Below, piece after piece: positions 15,233 to 23,048 of a stretch of DNA of 64,000 bases. The notes under the pieces were generated by a model. It saw only the letters and a list, made by a program, of their open reading frames with translations. It did not search any database and was not told where the DNA came from. Both the position numbers and the translations under genes were made by a program. Every line of letters begins with the position of its first letter. Position 1 is the first letter of the stretch. The stretch is from VBAS01 sp964508655 (GTDB taxonomy: Bacteria; Bacteroidota; Bacteroidia; Chitinophagales; Chitinophagaceae): positions 6,014 to 70,013 of the forward strand of contig CAZDUO010000008.1 in the NCBI GenBank assembly GCA_964508655.1, written 5' to 3'.

Positions 15233-16426
15233 TCAGTCAACCACCTTCTCCGTAATCTTCCCTGATTTTTTGTTTTTCAAAATCACTTTTTTAGCACCGT
15301 AGTGCGTTACTTCTTCTTTCACTAAAAAGTTTTCTGCATCGTAGTCTGTCAAATGACTTTCCTTCTTCACACCGGTTTTACCTCTCCAGGTATCGAGTTT
15401 CACCGGTTCCCATTGCTTTGAACTGGCAGAACGATAAGCTGCATCCAGGATACAGTTCACCACGTAGCCATCATAAAAACTTTCCTTTGGATGTTTACCC
15501 TGCTCCATCGAATTGAACATATCCATGAACATATGGTTATAGCCAAGCTCGTTCAGTTCATCGCCTACAGGAAAGAGCCATCCCGTGTTGCTTTCTGCTT
15601 TTTCAGCCACATAATCCGCTCCTTTGCCGGTAGTGAAAATTTCAAATCCTGTTCGCAAAAAACTGTTTATCCAGATGGTTCCTTCGGTTCCCATTACTTC
15701 ATCACGCAGATCGAGCCCGCCGCGGAAGGTCCAGCTTACTTCAAACTGGCCAATGGCACCGTTCTCATATTTTACCAAACCGATGGCATGGTCTTCCGCT
15801 TCAATCGGTTTTACCTGTGTGTCGGCCCAGCACATTACTTCCACTGGCCGTATATCTTTCCCGATATAGCTTCTTGTTATTTCCACGCAATGACAGCCGA
15901 GGTCGAGAATACATCCGCCTCCTGCCTGTTCCATGTCCCAGAACCAGTCGCTGTGCGGGCCGGGATGTGTTTCCCTCGATTTGGCCCACAATATTCTGCC
16001 CAAGGCTCCTTTCTTTACACTCTCATAGGCTTTTAAAAATTTGGGAGTATAAACAAGGTCTTCAAGATAACCATTGAAGATGCCGGCTGTCTCCACTGCT
16101 TCCAGCATCCGTTTGGCTTCATCACCGTTGCGGCCAAGCGGTTTGGTAGTGATGACAGCTTTTTTGTGTTTGCAGCAAAGCATTACAGCAGGCTCGTGCA
16201 GGTTGTTGGGCAGCGAAATGCAAACCACATCCACATCCGGATGCGCTATGGCCTCTTCCATATTTGTTGTCCAGTGTTCGCAATTGTAATCTTTCGAAAA
16301 TTTTTTTGCCGATTCTTCGCGGCGGGAGTACACACTGACTATTTTGTCTTTGCTGCGATAGCCCTGCAGCGAATCAGCATAAAACCTGCCGATAAATCCG
16401 GAGCCAAGCATGGCGATACGTTTCAT
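15233..16426 (-). CDS. Gfo/Idh/MocA-family NAD(P)-dependent oxidoreductase
   Basis: A 397-residue dehydrogenase. The N-terminal Rossmann motif is IAMLGSGFIGRFYADSL. ITTKPLGRNGDEAKRMLEA supplies the Lys of the EKP-like region, here TKP, and GGCILDLGCHCVEITRSYIG near 175-190 carries the catalytic His/Asp region. Members oxidise or reduce sugars, inositols or related compounds in the cytoplasm. It follows the PhyH gene by 14 bp and the two are likely co-expressed. The quinoprotein dehydrogenase and methyltransferase downstream suggest a catabolic set, but no substrate can be named. Confidence 0.88.
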   Translation of the reverse strand: MKRIAMLGSGFIGRFYADSLQGYRSKDKIVSVYSRREESAKKFSKDYNCEHWTTNMEEAIAHPDVDVVCISLPNNLHEPAVMLCCKHKKAVITTKPLGRNGDEAKRMLEAVETAGIFNGYLEDLVYTPKFLKAYESVKKGALGRILWAKSRETHPGPHSDWFWDMEQAGGGCILDLGCHCVEITRSYIGKDIRPVEVMCWADTQVKPIEAEDHAIGLVKYENGAIGQFEVSWTFRGGLDLRDEVMGTEGTIWINSFLRTGFEIFTTGKGADYVAEKAESNTGWLFPVGDELNELGYNHMFMDMFNSMEQGKHPKESFYDGYVVNCILDAAYRSASSKQWEPVKLDTWRGKTGVKKESHLTDYDAENFLVKEEVTHYGAKKVILKNKKSGKITEKVVD

Positions 16427-16440
16427 AGTCGTTTTATTTA

Positions 16441-17298
16441 TTAGTTTGTTTTTACTTCATTTTCCCAGCCGGTTTCTTTCAGCGCCGGGTCTTTTTCTTT
16501 TTTAAGAAAATCGCCACCCGCTGAAGCGCCAGTAGTTTCCGATTTCAGCAAAGCATCATCAGGCACCATCTGCACCGGCTGCCGCCACGAGACCGAATCA
16601 TCGTTGTAGGCGGGGTTGGAAAGCGAATTGTAGCACGAAATAATCGACCAGCGTGGTTTGTCACTCAAATTTGCTTCGCTGCGGTGCAGCAGATTGCTAT
16701 GAAAAAACAGGGCATCACCGGGTTGCAGCTCCACATACACTTGTTCCATTGTTTCCAGGCAATGGTTTACCATCACCGTATCGGCGCCCACCTGCTCGCC
16801 GGCAAAACCATGATTTACCCTGCCCAGTTTATGCGAGCCTTTGATTACCTGCAGGCAACCGTTTTCTTTTGATGCTTCAGTCAGCGCAATCATTACACTT
16901 ACCAGCTGGTCGGGAAACAGGAATTGGTTTTTGTACCAGTAGCCATAATCCTGGTGCCATTCCCAGGCGCCGCCCACCCGCGGTTCTTTTTGCATCAGCT
17001 TGGTATGAAAATGACAAACAGGGCTTTCACTGTCGAGTAGCCGGGCAACTGATTTTACCATCCTTTCGCTGCGCAGCATCAGGCTGTATATGTCATTGCC
17101 GGGAGTAAACCAGAGTGTGAGCTTTGTTTTGCGGCCGCTCTGGTCGTTCAGGTCAAGTGCATTTTCTTTCATCACAACATCACCAACAGCCAGCCCGTAC
17201 AGTTTATCAATCTCTTCGTGACTGAAAAATTTATCCCGGATAACATAGCCGTCCCGGCGAAAAGCATTTACTTCCGCATCGGAGAGCACATAATTCAT
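16441..17298 (-). CDS. Phytanoyl-CoA dioxygenase (PhyH) family protein
   Basis: A 285-residue Fe(II)/2-oxoglutarate oxygenase from the ATG at 17298 (MNYVLSDAEVNAF). The iron facial triad is His115 and Asp117 in WEWHQDYGYW and a distal His in FFHSNLLHRSEAN (His200 or His205), with Arg216 placed to bind 2-oxoglutarate. Members hydroxylate unactivated carbons of small molecules. A longer frame opens at 17442, but its extra 48 residues read through a heptamer array (EVRSRKSEVG) and are not family sequence. It heads a probable operon with the Gfo/Idh gene 14 bp downstream. Confidence 0.88.
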   Translation of the reverse strand: MNYVLSDAEVNAFRRDGYVIRDKFFSHEEIDKLYGLAVGDVVMKENALDLNDQSGRKTKLTLWFTPGNDIYSLMLRSERMVKSVARLLDSESPVCHFHTKLMQKEPRVGGAWEWHQDYGYWYKNQFLFPDQLVSVMIALTEASKENGCLQVIKGSHKLGRVNHGFAGEQVGADTVMVNHCLETMEQVYVELQPGDALFFHSNLLHRSEANLSDKPRWSIISCYNSLSNPAYNDDSVSWRQPVQMVPDDALLKSETTGASAGGDFLKKEKDPALKETGWENEVKTN

Positions 17299-17328
17299 AG
17301 GCAGCAATTTTTTTTGAAAAGTACGAAA

Positions 17329-17440
17329 GAATATTGAACGAGGAGCAAGGGAAGAGAATATAGAACAAGGAATGAAGAAGGATGAAGGAATGAGCAGAGT
17401 TCCGACTTCTGACTTCCGGCTTCTGACTTCAGCATCCTCC
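17329..17440. repeat. Heptamer array, 16 words in one phase
   Basis: Ten purine-rich words (gaatatt gaacgag and eight more to gagcaga at 17392-17398) are followed by six pyrimidine-rich words (gttccga cttctga cttccgg cttctga cttcagc atcctcc). No indel occurs over 112 bp. The second half is broadly complementary to the first. It lies in the divergent spacer between the PhyH and pcm starts. Confidence 0.7.
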
Positions 17441-17495
17441 ACCTTTTTTTCTCCTTTTCTCTTTTAAACTCTTCGCCCTAAATTGCACCCCGATT

Positions 17496-18149
17496 ATGCG
17501 ACCGACAGAAGATACTTACCGCCACAAAGGACTGCGCAAAAAACTGGTGGATGGCATTCGCAGCAAGGGCATAACGGATGAAAAAATACTGGACGCTATC
17601 AATAAAATTCCCCGGCATTTTTTTCTCGACTCGGCATTTGATGATGTGGCTTACGAAGACCGTGCCTTTCCCATTGGCGAAGGACAAACTATATCGCAAC
17701 CTTACACTGTGGCTTACCAGACGCAGCTTTTACAGATTAAGCCATTTGAAAAAGTGCTGGAGATAGGAACCGGCAGCGGCTACCAGGCCTGTGTGCTGGC
17801 CGAGCTGGGGGTGCAGGTTTTTACCATCGAACGGCAAAAAAAATTATTTGACAGCAACAAAGAATTTTACTACCTGAAAAGATATCCTGGTATAAAATTT
17901 TTTTATGGCGACGGGTATGATGGCCTTCCCACCTTTGCCCCATTTGACAAAATACTCATCACGGCCGCCGCTCCTGAAATTCCGCCAAAGCTTATTGAGC
18001 AGTTAAAGCCCGGCGGCATGCTGGTGCTGCCGCTTGGCGCCGGCGAAGTGCAGCAGATGCGCCGCATTACCAAACTGGAAAGCAACGCTATTAAAGAAGA
18101 AGTGTTTGACCATTTTTCTTTTGTGCCGATGGTGGAGGGGAAGAAGTAA
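17496..18149 (+). CDS. pcm: Protein-L-isoaspartate O-methyltransferase
   Basis: A 217-residue repair enzyme that methylates the side-chain carboxyl of L-isoaspartyl residues with S-adenosylmethionine in the cytoplasm. The family signatures are FLDSAFDDVAYEDRAFPIG and GEGQTISQPYTVAYQTQLL near 45-80, then motif I VLEIGTGSGYQACVLAELG near 88-106. The late LKPGGMLVLPLG strand also fits. The length is normal. It is followed directly by a heptamer array. Confidence 0.95.
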   Translation: MRPTEDTYRHKGLRKKLVDGIRSKGITDEKILDAINKIPRHFFLDSAFDDVAYEDRAFPIGEGQTISQPYTVAYQTQLLQIKPFEKVLEIGTGSGYQACVLAELGVQVFTIERQKKLFDSNKEFYYLKRYPGIKFFYGDGYDGLPTFAPFDKILITAAAPEIPPKLIEQLKPGGMLVLPLGAGEVQQMRRITKLESNAIKEEVFDHFSFVPMVEGKK

Positions 18150-18254
18150 GGACGGAGGTCGGAGGACAGAACACAGGATTCGGGATTCAGTAGTCAGAAG
18201 ACTAACTCCGACATCAGACATCAGACTTCAGACTTCAGACATCAGATATCCGGT
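18150..18254. repeat. Heptamer array, 15 words in one phase, between pcm and lemA
   Basis: Starts the base after the pcm stop codon and ends 2 bp before the lemA stop. Words run ggacgga ggtcgga ggacaga ... to ctccgac atcagac atcagac ttcagac ttcagac atcagat atccggt. The right half is partly complementary to the left. No slippage over 105 bp. Confidence 0.75.
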
Positions 18255-18256
18255 TT

Positions 18257-18817
18257 CTAAAATTTCACTTTCGGCGGTTCTTCCATCATCTCTCTACTGG
18301 CCACACCCAAATCAAACATCACTGCCCGGCGAAAACCAAAATTAATTGCAAGCAGGTTTGAAGGAAAAGTTTCCACAGCATTGTTATATTTCATTGTGGC
18401 GCTGTTAAAATAATTGCGTGTAGCAGCCAGGCGGTTTTCAATTTCATCCAGCTTCTGCTGCAGCTGAAGAAAATTCTGATTGGCTTTCAAATCAGGATAT
18501 GCTTCCAGTTGCACATGCAGGCCCTGCAGAGCAGCGGATAGTTTTTTTTCGGCTTCAATTTTATCATCAATGGTTTTGGCGGCAGCGGCAGCCGACCGGG
18601 CTTCGGTTACTTTTGTCAGTGTTTCTCTTTCATGTCCTGCATATCCTTTCACCGTTTCCACCAGTTGCGGCACCAGGTCGTGGCGCAGGCGAAGCTGCAC
18701 ATCCATATCGGCAAAGGCCGTTTCCCTCCTGTTGCGCAAGCTCACCAACCGGTTGAAAAGAATGACGGTCCAGGTGACAAGCATGCCGAGAACAACAAGA
18801 AAAATGATAAATCCCAT
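18257..18817 (-). CDS. lemA: LemA-family protein
   Basis: A 186-residue protein with one N-terminal membrane helix (FLVVLGMLVTWTVILFNRL) and a long four-helix soluble domain. The family marks are VSLRNRRETAFADMDVQLRL, the ARNYFNSATMKYNNAVETFP segment near 133-152, and AINFGFRRAVMF. LemA proteins are widespread membrane-anchored helical proteins of unsettled function. The stop codon lies 2 bp from a heptamer array. Confidence 0.92.
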   Translation of the reverse strand: MGFIIFLVVLGMLVTWTVILFNRLVSLRNRRETAFADMDVQLRLRHDLVPQLVETVKGYAGHERETLTKVTEARSAAAAAKTIDDKIEAEKKLSAALQGLHVQLEAYPDLKANQNFLQLQQKLDEIENRLAATRNYFNSATMKYNNAVETFPSNLLAINFGFRRAVMFDLGVASREMMEEPPKVKF

Positions 18818-18867
18818 GGTCTTATTTTGAAATGAAATTAATAAAATTCATTTCACCACGGGAGTAA

Positions 18868-19191
18868 TTATTTCCTGGTGTTTTGTTCAATGTCTATTAA
18901 AACTTTAATTATTCCGGCCTGGGCCAGCATACCAATCACAATTAATAAGGCTGCATACATATAAAGCAGAATTACAACTGCTGACATACCGCCAGAACCA
19001 CCATACCGGCTGGATGCGGCTGAAGCCAGGCCGATGCCGGCAATTAAAATGAGTCCGCCGGTAACCCATCCGATAATAGCGATGATGCCGGCGAGCTTTT
19101 TCAGGTAATCATATTTATCCGGCTTTGCATTGCCGCCGGGTTGTTGCGGGTTGGGAGAAATTCCCAGGGCTTCGTTGATGTCGTTGCTCAT
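18868..19191 (-). CDS. Small membrane protein (two or three helices)
   Basis: A 107-residue protein from the ATG at 19191 (MSNDINEALGISPNP). A longer frame to 19311 overlaps the upstream gene and adds 40 residues unlike a natural start. Hydrophobic segments lie near 34-56 and 70-95, preceded by a Pro/Asn-rich N-terminus and DKYDYLKKLAGIIAIIGWV. No family recognised with confidence; DUF5362-like is possible. Its ATG is 4 bp after the stop of the upstream 65-residue membrane protein, so they form an operon. Confidence 0.55.
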   Translation of the reverse strand: MSNDINEALGISPNPQQPGGNAKPDKYDYLKKLAGIIAIIGWVTGGLILIAGIGLASAASSRYGGSGGMSAVVILLYMYAALLIVIGMLAQAGIIKVLIDIEQNTRK

Positions 19192-19195
19192 AAGC

Positions 19196-19393
19196 TTAAT
19201 TTTTTGATTGTTTCTGGTATAAGTAAATAAAGAACACCAGTAAACCGATGTTAGATAAAAGATAAAGTGGCCTGATAAGCCGGGCAAGTGATTCATTATA
19301 TTCCAAAGCACGGAAATCTACTAATTGCCAGTACAGGCTCGCCAGTGTGTCGAGCGCCATGGCAATAATGGCAACAAGTGTAACTGTTTTCAT
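19196..19393 (-). CDS. Small two-helix membrane protein
   Basis: A 65-residue protein with hydrophobic stretches at 3-22 and 42-60 and a basic tail YQKQSKN. It sits 4 bp upstream of the 107-residue membrane protein and probably shares its message. No known family. The ATG start and tight spacing support it. Confidence 0.5.
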   Translation of the reverse strand: MKTVTLVAIIAMALDTLASLYWQLVDFRALEYNESLARLIRPLYLLSNIGLLVFFIYLYQKQSKN

Positions 19394-19483
19394 TTGCAGT
19401 TGGTTTTAGGTTAAAAATAAACTTGTCATATCCCATAAAATACAGGACTGGATGTTGCAGATAAAAAGAATGGTGTGCATACA

Positions 19484-19963
19484 TTAATGAGAAGAATGCA
19501 CGATGGGAATATTCACTGTTTTCAGTGGCCCTATGCCGGTAATATCCATCACGGTTCGCTCGGTGAACCACTCGAAGTGCGGTTGTTGAGCCGGTATGAT
19601 TATAAAGCTTCCGGGCCCGTACACTTTAGCCACGGCAGTAGAATCGGGGTCGCTGCTAAACGCCAGGTTGAATGACCCGGATATAACCGTAATATTCAAA
19701 TCACCCGGGTGGGTATGAGGGTTTGATTTATAACCTGACGGAAAGATGGCCCTTTCCACAAACAACCCGGGCAGTTCCCGGCGACTTACAAGAAAAATAT
19801 TTCGCCGGCCGTTGGCCAGTAAAGTGTCGGGTGATTCGGGTATGATCAGTGGTGCTGAAGCTGAGGTAGTGTTTGTATCGGCCATGCCGGCAGATTCTTT
19901 TTGATTGCAGGAAAGCATCAAAACCCCTGCAATCACTATTACCGGAAAGAATTGATGTTTCAT
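19484..19963 (-). CDS. Cupin-domain lipoprotein
   Basis: A 159-residue protein with a lipobox (AGVLMLSC, Cys19), so probably a lipid-anchored periplasmic protein. A single conserved beta-barrel follows: the first cupin motif is seen in YKSNPHTHPGDLNITVISGS, with two His and a Glu-equivalent position replaced by Asn/Thr, and the second in GSFIIIPAQQPHFEW. One or two metal ligands differ from the classic set, so enzymatic activity is uncertain. It is divergent from the penicillin acylase gene. Confidence 0.8.
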   Translation of the reverse strand: MKHQFFPVIVIAGVLMLSCNQKESAGMADTNTTSASAPLIIPESPDTLLANGRRNIFLVSRRELPGLFVERAIFPSGYKSNPHTHPGDLNITVISGSFNLAFSSDPDSTAVAKVYGPGSFIIIPAQQPHFEWFTERTVMDITGIGPLKTVNIPIVHSSH

Positions 19964-20112
19964 AATAAACAGTTGAGGTGAGTAAATAAAGAACTGAAGT
20001 AAAACGGTTGGCTTCTTAAAATTACTGATATTTCTTTCCGGTTGTAATGATTCTTATCAACTTTATTGAATTGCCTGTTTTTTATTACTTTCCCGGAATA
20101 TTTAAAACAACC

Positions 20113-22545
20113 ATGAGAATTGCACCCTTCCTTGTTTCGGCAATCATTACCGGCGGGTTGATTTTTGTTCTGGATAAAAAATGGGGCAGCATTCCCCCGA
20201 TGGGCAAGTTCCTGAGCCCTCAATTTGGTGTTTGGCAAAACGCCGAACCTGCCGACCAGGATTTTAATGCAGAAATAAAACTCGATGGCCTGAAAGGAAA
20301 AGCCGAAGTGTTTATTGACCACAGGCTGGTGCCCCATGTATTTGCCGGTGATGATGGTGATGCCTGCTTTGTACAGGGGTGGCTGCATGCAAAATTCAGG
20401 CTCTGGCAAATGGAGTTTCAAACCCACGCTGCAGCTGGCAGGGTAAGTGAAATTATCGGGGAGAGGGCAATTAATTACGACCGGGCCAAGCGAAGGCTGG
20501 GAATGCTGTATGCCGCTGAAAATTTGCTGAAAGAAGTGGAAGCAAATCCATTGACAAAATCGGCCGTAGATAATTATACGGCCGGGGTAAATGCCTATAT
20601 CAGTACTTTAAAAGAAAGCCAGCTGCCGATAGAATACAAGCTTCTCGCTTACAAACCCGAACCGTGGACTAATTTGAAAACAGCTTTGTTTATAAAACAA
20701 ATGACCGAAACGCTGGCCGGTTCAGTTGATGACCTGCCCCTCAGCAATGCACGCAGTTTTTTCAGCGATGAAGAATTGAAGGTTCTTTTTCCCCAAATAC
20801 CCGATTCGTTGAGCCCCATTGTGCCGGGAGGAACTGTTTTCCCCACGCCATCGATAGTGCCTGTAAAACCGGCAACAGCAGATTCGGTTTACCTGGAAAA
20901 AAAAGATACGGTTCACTATGCTGATTTGTACAGGCCCAATGCTGACAACGGAAGCAATAACTGGGCTGTGGCAGGCCGTAAAACGCATAGCGGTGCCCCC
21001 ATCCTTTGCAACGATCCTCATCTTGAATTATCGCTGCCTTCTATCTGGTACGAAATGCAGATGAGCACCCCCACCATGAATGCTTACGGCGTAAGTTTTC
21101 CCGGCATTCCCGGCATTGTCATTGGCTTTAACGACAGCATTGCCTTCGGCTTTACCAATTCGCAGCGTGATGTGCGGGATTATTATGAAATCCGGTTCAA
21201 AGACGACAGTAAAAAGCAGTACTGGTTTGACAGTGCGTGGAAGGACAGCCGCATAAAAATTGATACAATTAAGGTGAGGGGTAAAGCCCCCATTTATGAC
21301 ACGATTGCTTACACCGTTTTTGGCCCGGTGATGTATGATAAAAGTTTTCCGGCTGATACCAATTCTTTAAAAGAAAAAAATCTTGCTGTACGATGGGCGG
21401 CGCATGATGCTTCCAACGAGCTGCTGATGTGGTACTATCTGGACCGGGCAAAAAACTATGAGGACTATTATCATGCCATCCAGCACTTCACCTGCCCGGC
21501 GCAGAATATGATTTTTGCTTCGGCAAAAGGTGATATTGCCATCTGGCAGCAGGGCCGTTTGCCAGCCTTGTGGGAGCGGCAGGGTATATATATCATGCCC
21601 GGCTTCGACAGCAGCTATATGTGGCAGGGCTTTATTCCAAGAGACGAAAATCCGCATGCAATAAACCCTGAAAGAGGATTTGTAAGCAGCGCCAACCAGC
21701 GGCCGGCCGACAGCGCTTACCCGTATTTTATTCCCGGCACTTACGATCTGTACCGCGGCTACACCATCAATAAAAAACTCAGCGAAATGCAGGGTGTGAC
21801 AGTGGAGGACATGATGAACCTTCAGCGGGAAAACTTCAATGCCCCGGCTTCCATGCTGCGGCCCCTGCTTATAAAATACATTGAGGAAAGCCGCCTGGGT
21901 GAAGATGAAAAGAAAATGCTGGAACTGGTAACAAACTGGAATCTGATAAATGATTTTAATGAAAAAGGTGCAACGGTTTATCAAACCTGGTTCGACAGCC
22001 TTGAAGCTTTTATTTGGAATGATGAATTTGCCAATGTCCCCGGCATTTTGCCGTCGGAGAGAACACTGGTGGAAGCCCTGCTCCGCGACAGTGCCTTTAA
22101 ATATGTTGACAATATTTCCACGCCGCAAAAAGAAACCATTGCCGATGCAGTAACTGTGGCTTTGCAGCGGGCAGTACCGGAACTGGTAAAAATGGAAAAA
22201 GAAAACAAGCTGGAGTGGGGTAAATTCAAAAACACAACTATTTACCATTTGATGCGCAATGCCGTAATGCCCTTTGCAAGAACCGGCCTGCCGATTGGCG
22301 GGGGAAAACACATTGTAAATGCCACACAGCACAGCCACGGCCCCAGTTGGAGAATGATTGTTCATATGACGGATAAAATAGAAGCCTACGCTGTGTATCC
22401 CGGCGGGCAGAGCGGAAACCCCGGCAGCCGGTACTACGATTCATTTGTGGACCATTGGGCCGCCGGAAAATATTACAATCTTTGGTTTATGCACAATGGG
22501 GATAAAGCAGACGCAGGAGTGAAGTGGAAAATGACTTTTGAATAA
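20113..22545 (+). CDS. Penicillin acylase-family N-terminal nucleophile amidohydrolase
   Basis: An 810-residue precursor from the ATG at 20113 (MRIAPFLVSAIITGG). An upstream in-frame ATG at 20047 adds 22 residues. A membrane signal segment is followed by the alpha chain, with DNVPHV-like VEVFIDHRLVPHVFAGDDGD and YNAGVNAY-like DNYTAGVNAYISTL. Autocleavage should expose Ser281 in NADNGSNNWAVAGRKT as the beta-chain nucleophile; LCNDPHLELSLPSIWYEM follows as expected. The family hydrolyses amide bonds of penicillins, acyl-homoserine lactones or other N-acyl compounds in the periplasm. The true substrate here is unknown, and AHL quenching is one possibility. The length is normal. Confidence 0.9.
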   Translation: MRIAPFLVSAIITGGLIFVLDKKWGSIPPMGKFLSPQFGVWQNAEPADQDFNAEIKLDGLKGKAEVFIDHRLVPHVFAGDDGDACFVQGWLHAKFRLWQMEFQTHAAAGRVSEIIGERAINYDRAKRRLGMLYAAENLLKEVEANPLTKSAVDNYTAGVNAYISTLKESQLPIEYKLLAYKPEPWTNLKTALFIKQMTETLAGSVDDLPLSNARSFFSDEELKVLFPQIPDSLSPIVPGGTVFPTPSIVPVKPATADSVYLEKKDTVHYADLYRPNADNGSNNWAVAGRKTHSGAPILCNDPHLELSLPSIWYEMQMSTPTMNAYGVSFPGIPGIVIGFNDSIAFGFTNSQRDVRDYYEIRFKDDSKKQYWFDSAWKDSRIKIDTIKVRGKAPIYDTIAYTVFGPVMYDKSFPADTNSLKEKNLAVRWAAHDASNELLMWYYLDRAKNYEDYYHAIQHFTCPAQNMIFASAKGDIAIWQQGRLPALWERQGIYIMPGFDSSYMWQGFIPRDENPHAINPERGFVSSANQRPADSAYPYFIPGTYDLYRGYTINKKLSEMQGVTVEDMMNLQRENFNAPASMLRPLLIKYIEESRLGEDEKKMLELVTNWNLINDFNEKGATVYQTWFDSLEAFIWNDEFANVPGILPSERTLVEALLRDSAFKYVDNISTPQKETIADAVTVALQRAVPELVKMEKENKLEWGKFKNTTIYHLMRNAVMPFARTGLPIGGGKHIVNATQHSHGPSWRMIVHMTDKIEAYAVYPGGQSGNPGSRYYDSFVDHWAAGKYYNLWFMHNGDKADAGVKWKMTFE

Positions 22546-22624
22546 TGACGAAATAAAAATATGACTGATTGTCTTATCATAAGAATTACAAATAATATCC
22601 TGAGCCTGCCAGTAAATTAATGTT

Positions 22625-22984
22625 ATGAAATTTTTTACCGCCACAGTTTTAACTGCTCTCCTAAGTTTTGTTGCCGGAATTTATGTTCCGTTCTGGTGGT
22701 TTTTTGCCGTCGTTTCGTTTTTAGTGGCCGTGCTCGTTCATCAGAAAGGGGCTAAAGCTTTTTTTTCAGGCTTCCTTGGTCTATTTATTCTGTGGGGTGT
22801 GCTGGCCTTCTGGATTGACGTAAAGAATGAAGGAATTCTTTCATCAAAAATTGCCGGGCTTTTGCCGCTTGGCGGCTCATCGTTTTTATTAATTATAGTG
22901 ACAGGCATTGCAGGTGGACTGGTGGCCGGTTTTGCCGCCACGAGTGGCAGCTACCTGAGAACTTCAAAATTGAAATCATCATGA
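22625..22984 (+). CDS. Small membrane protein, function unknown
   Basis: A 119-residue protein with four hydrophobic stretches (about 5-17, 20-38, 48-65 and 80-105). It starts 79 bp after penicillin acylase and is codirectional with it. The glycine-rich GIAGGLVAGFAATSG near the end fits a transmembrane helix. No family is recognised. The Phe/Trp-rich N-terminus is typical of membrane proteins here. Confidence 0.55.
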   Translation: MKFFTATVLTALLSFVAGIYVPFWWFFAVVSFLVAVLVHQKGAKAFFSGFLGLFILWGVLAFWIDVKNEGILSSKIAGLLPLGGSSFLLIIVTGIAGGLVAGFAATSGSYLRTSKLKSS

Positions 22985-23048
22985 CAATAGCTGTTCACAT
23001 AATCTTGCAAACTAAAAACCGGGAACTATTCGTTTTTACAACGGGACT

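Noticed and set aside
17299..17442. Extended N-terminus of the PhyH protein
   Set aside because: Coded by the heptamer array; the family start MNYVLSDAEV is at 17298.
15123..18254. Short-word arrays as CRISPR or mobile elements
   Set aside because: No unique spacers of constant length, no cas genes, no transposase and no target duplications; the words are directly adjacent.
21367..22365. 332-residue reading frame opposite penicillin acylase
   Set aside because: Antisense shadow within a recognised gene; no signal or motif.
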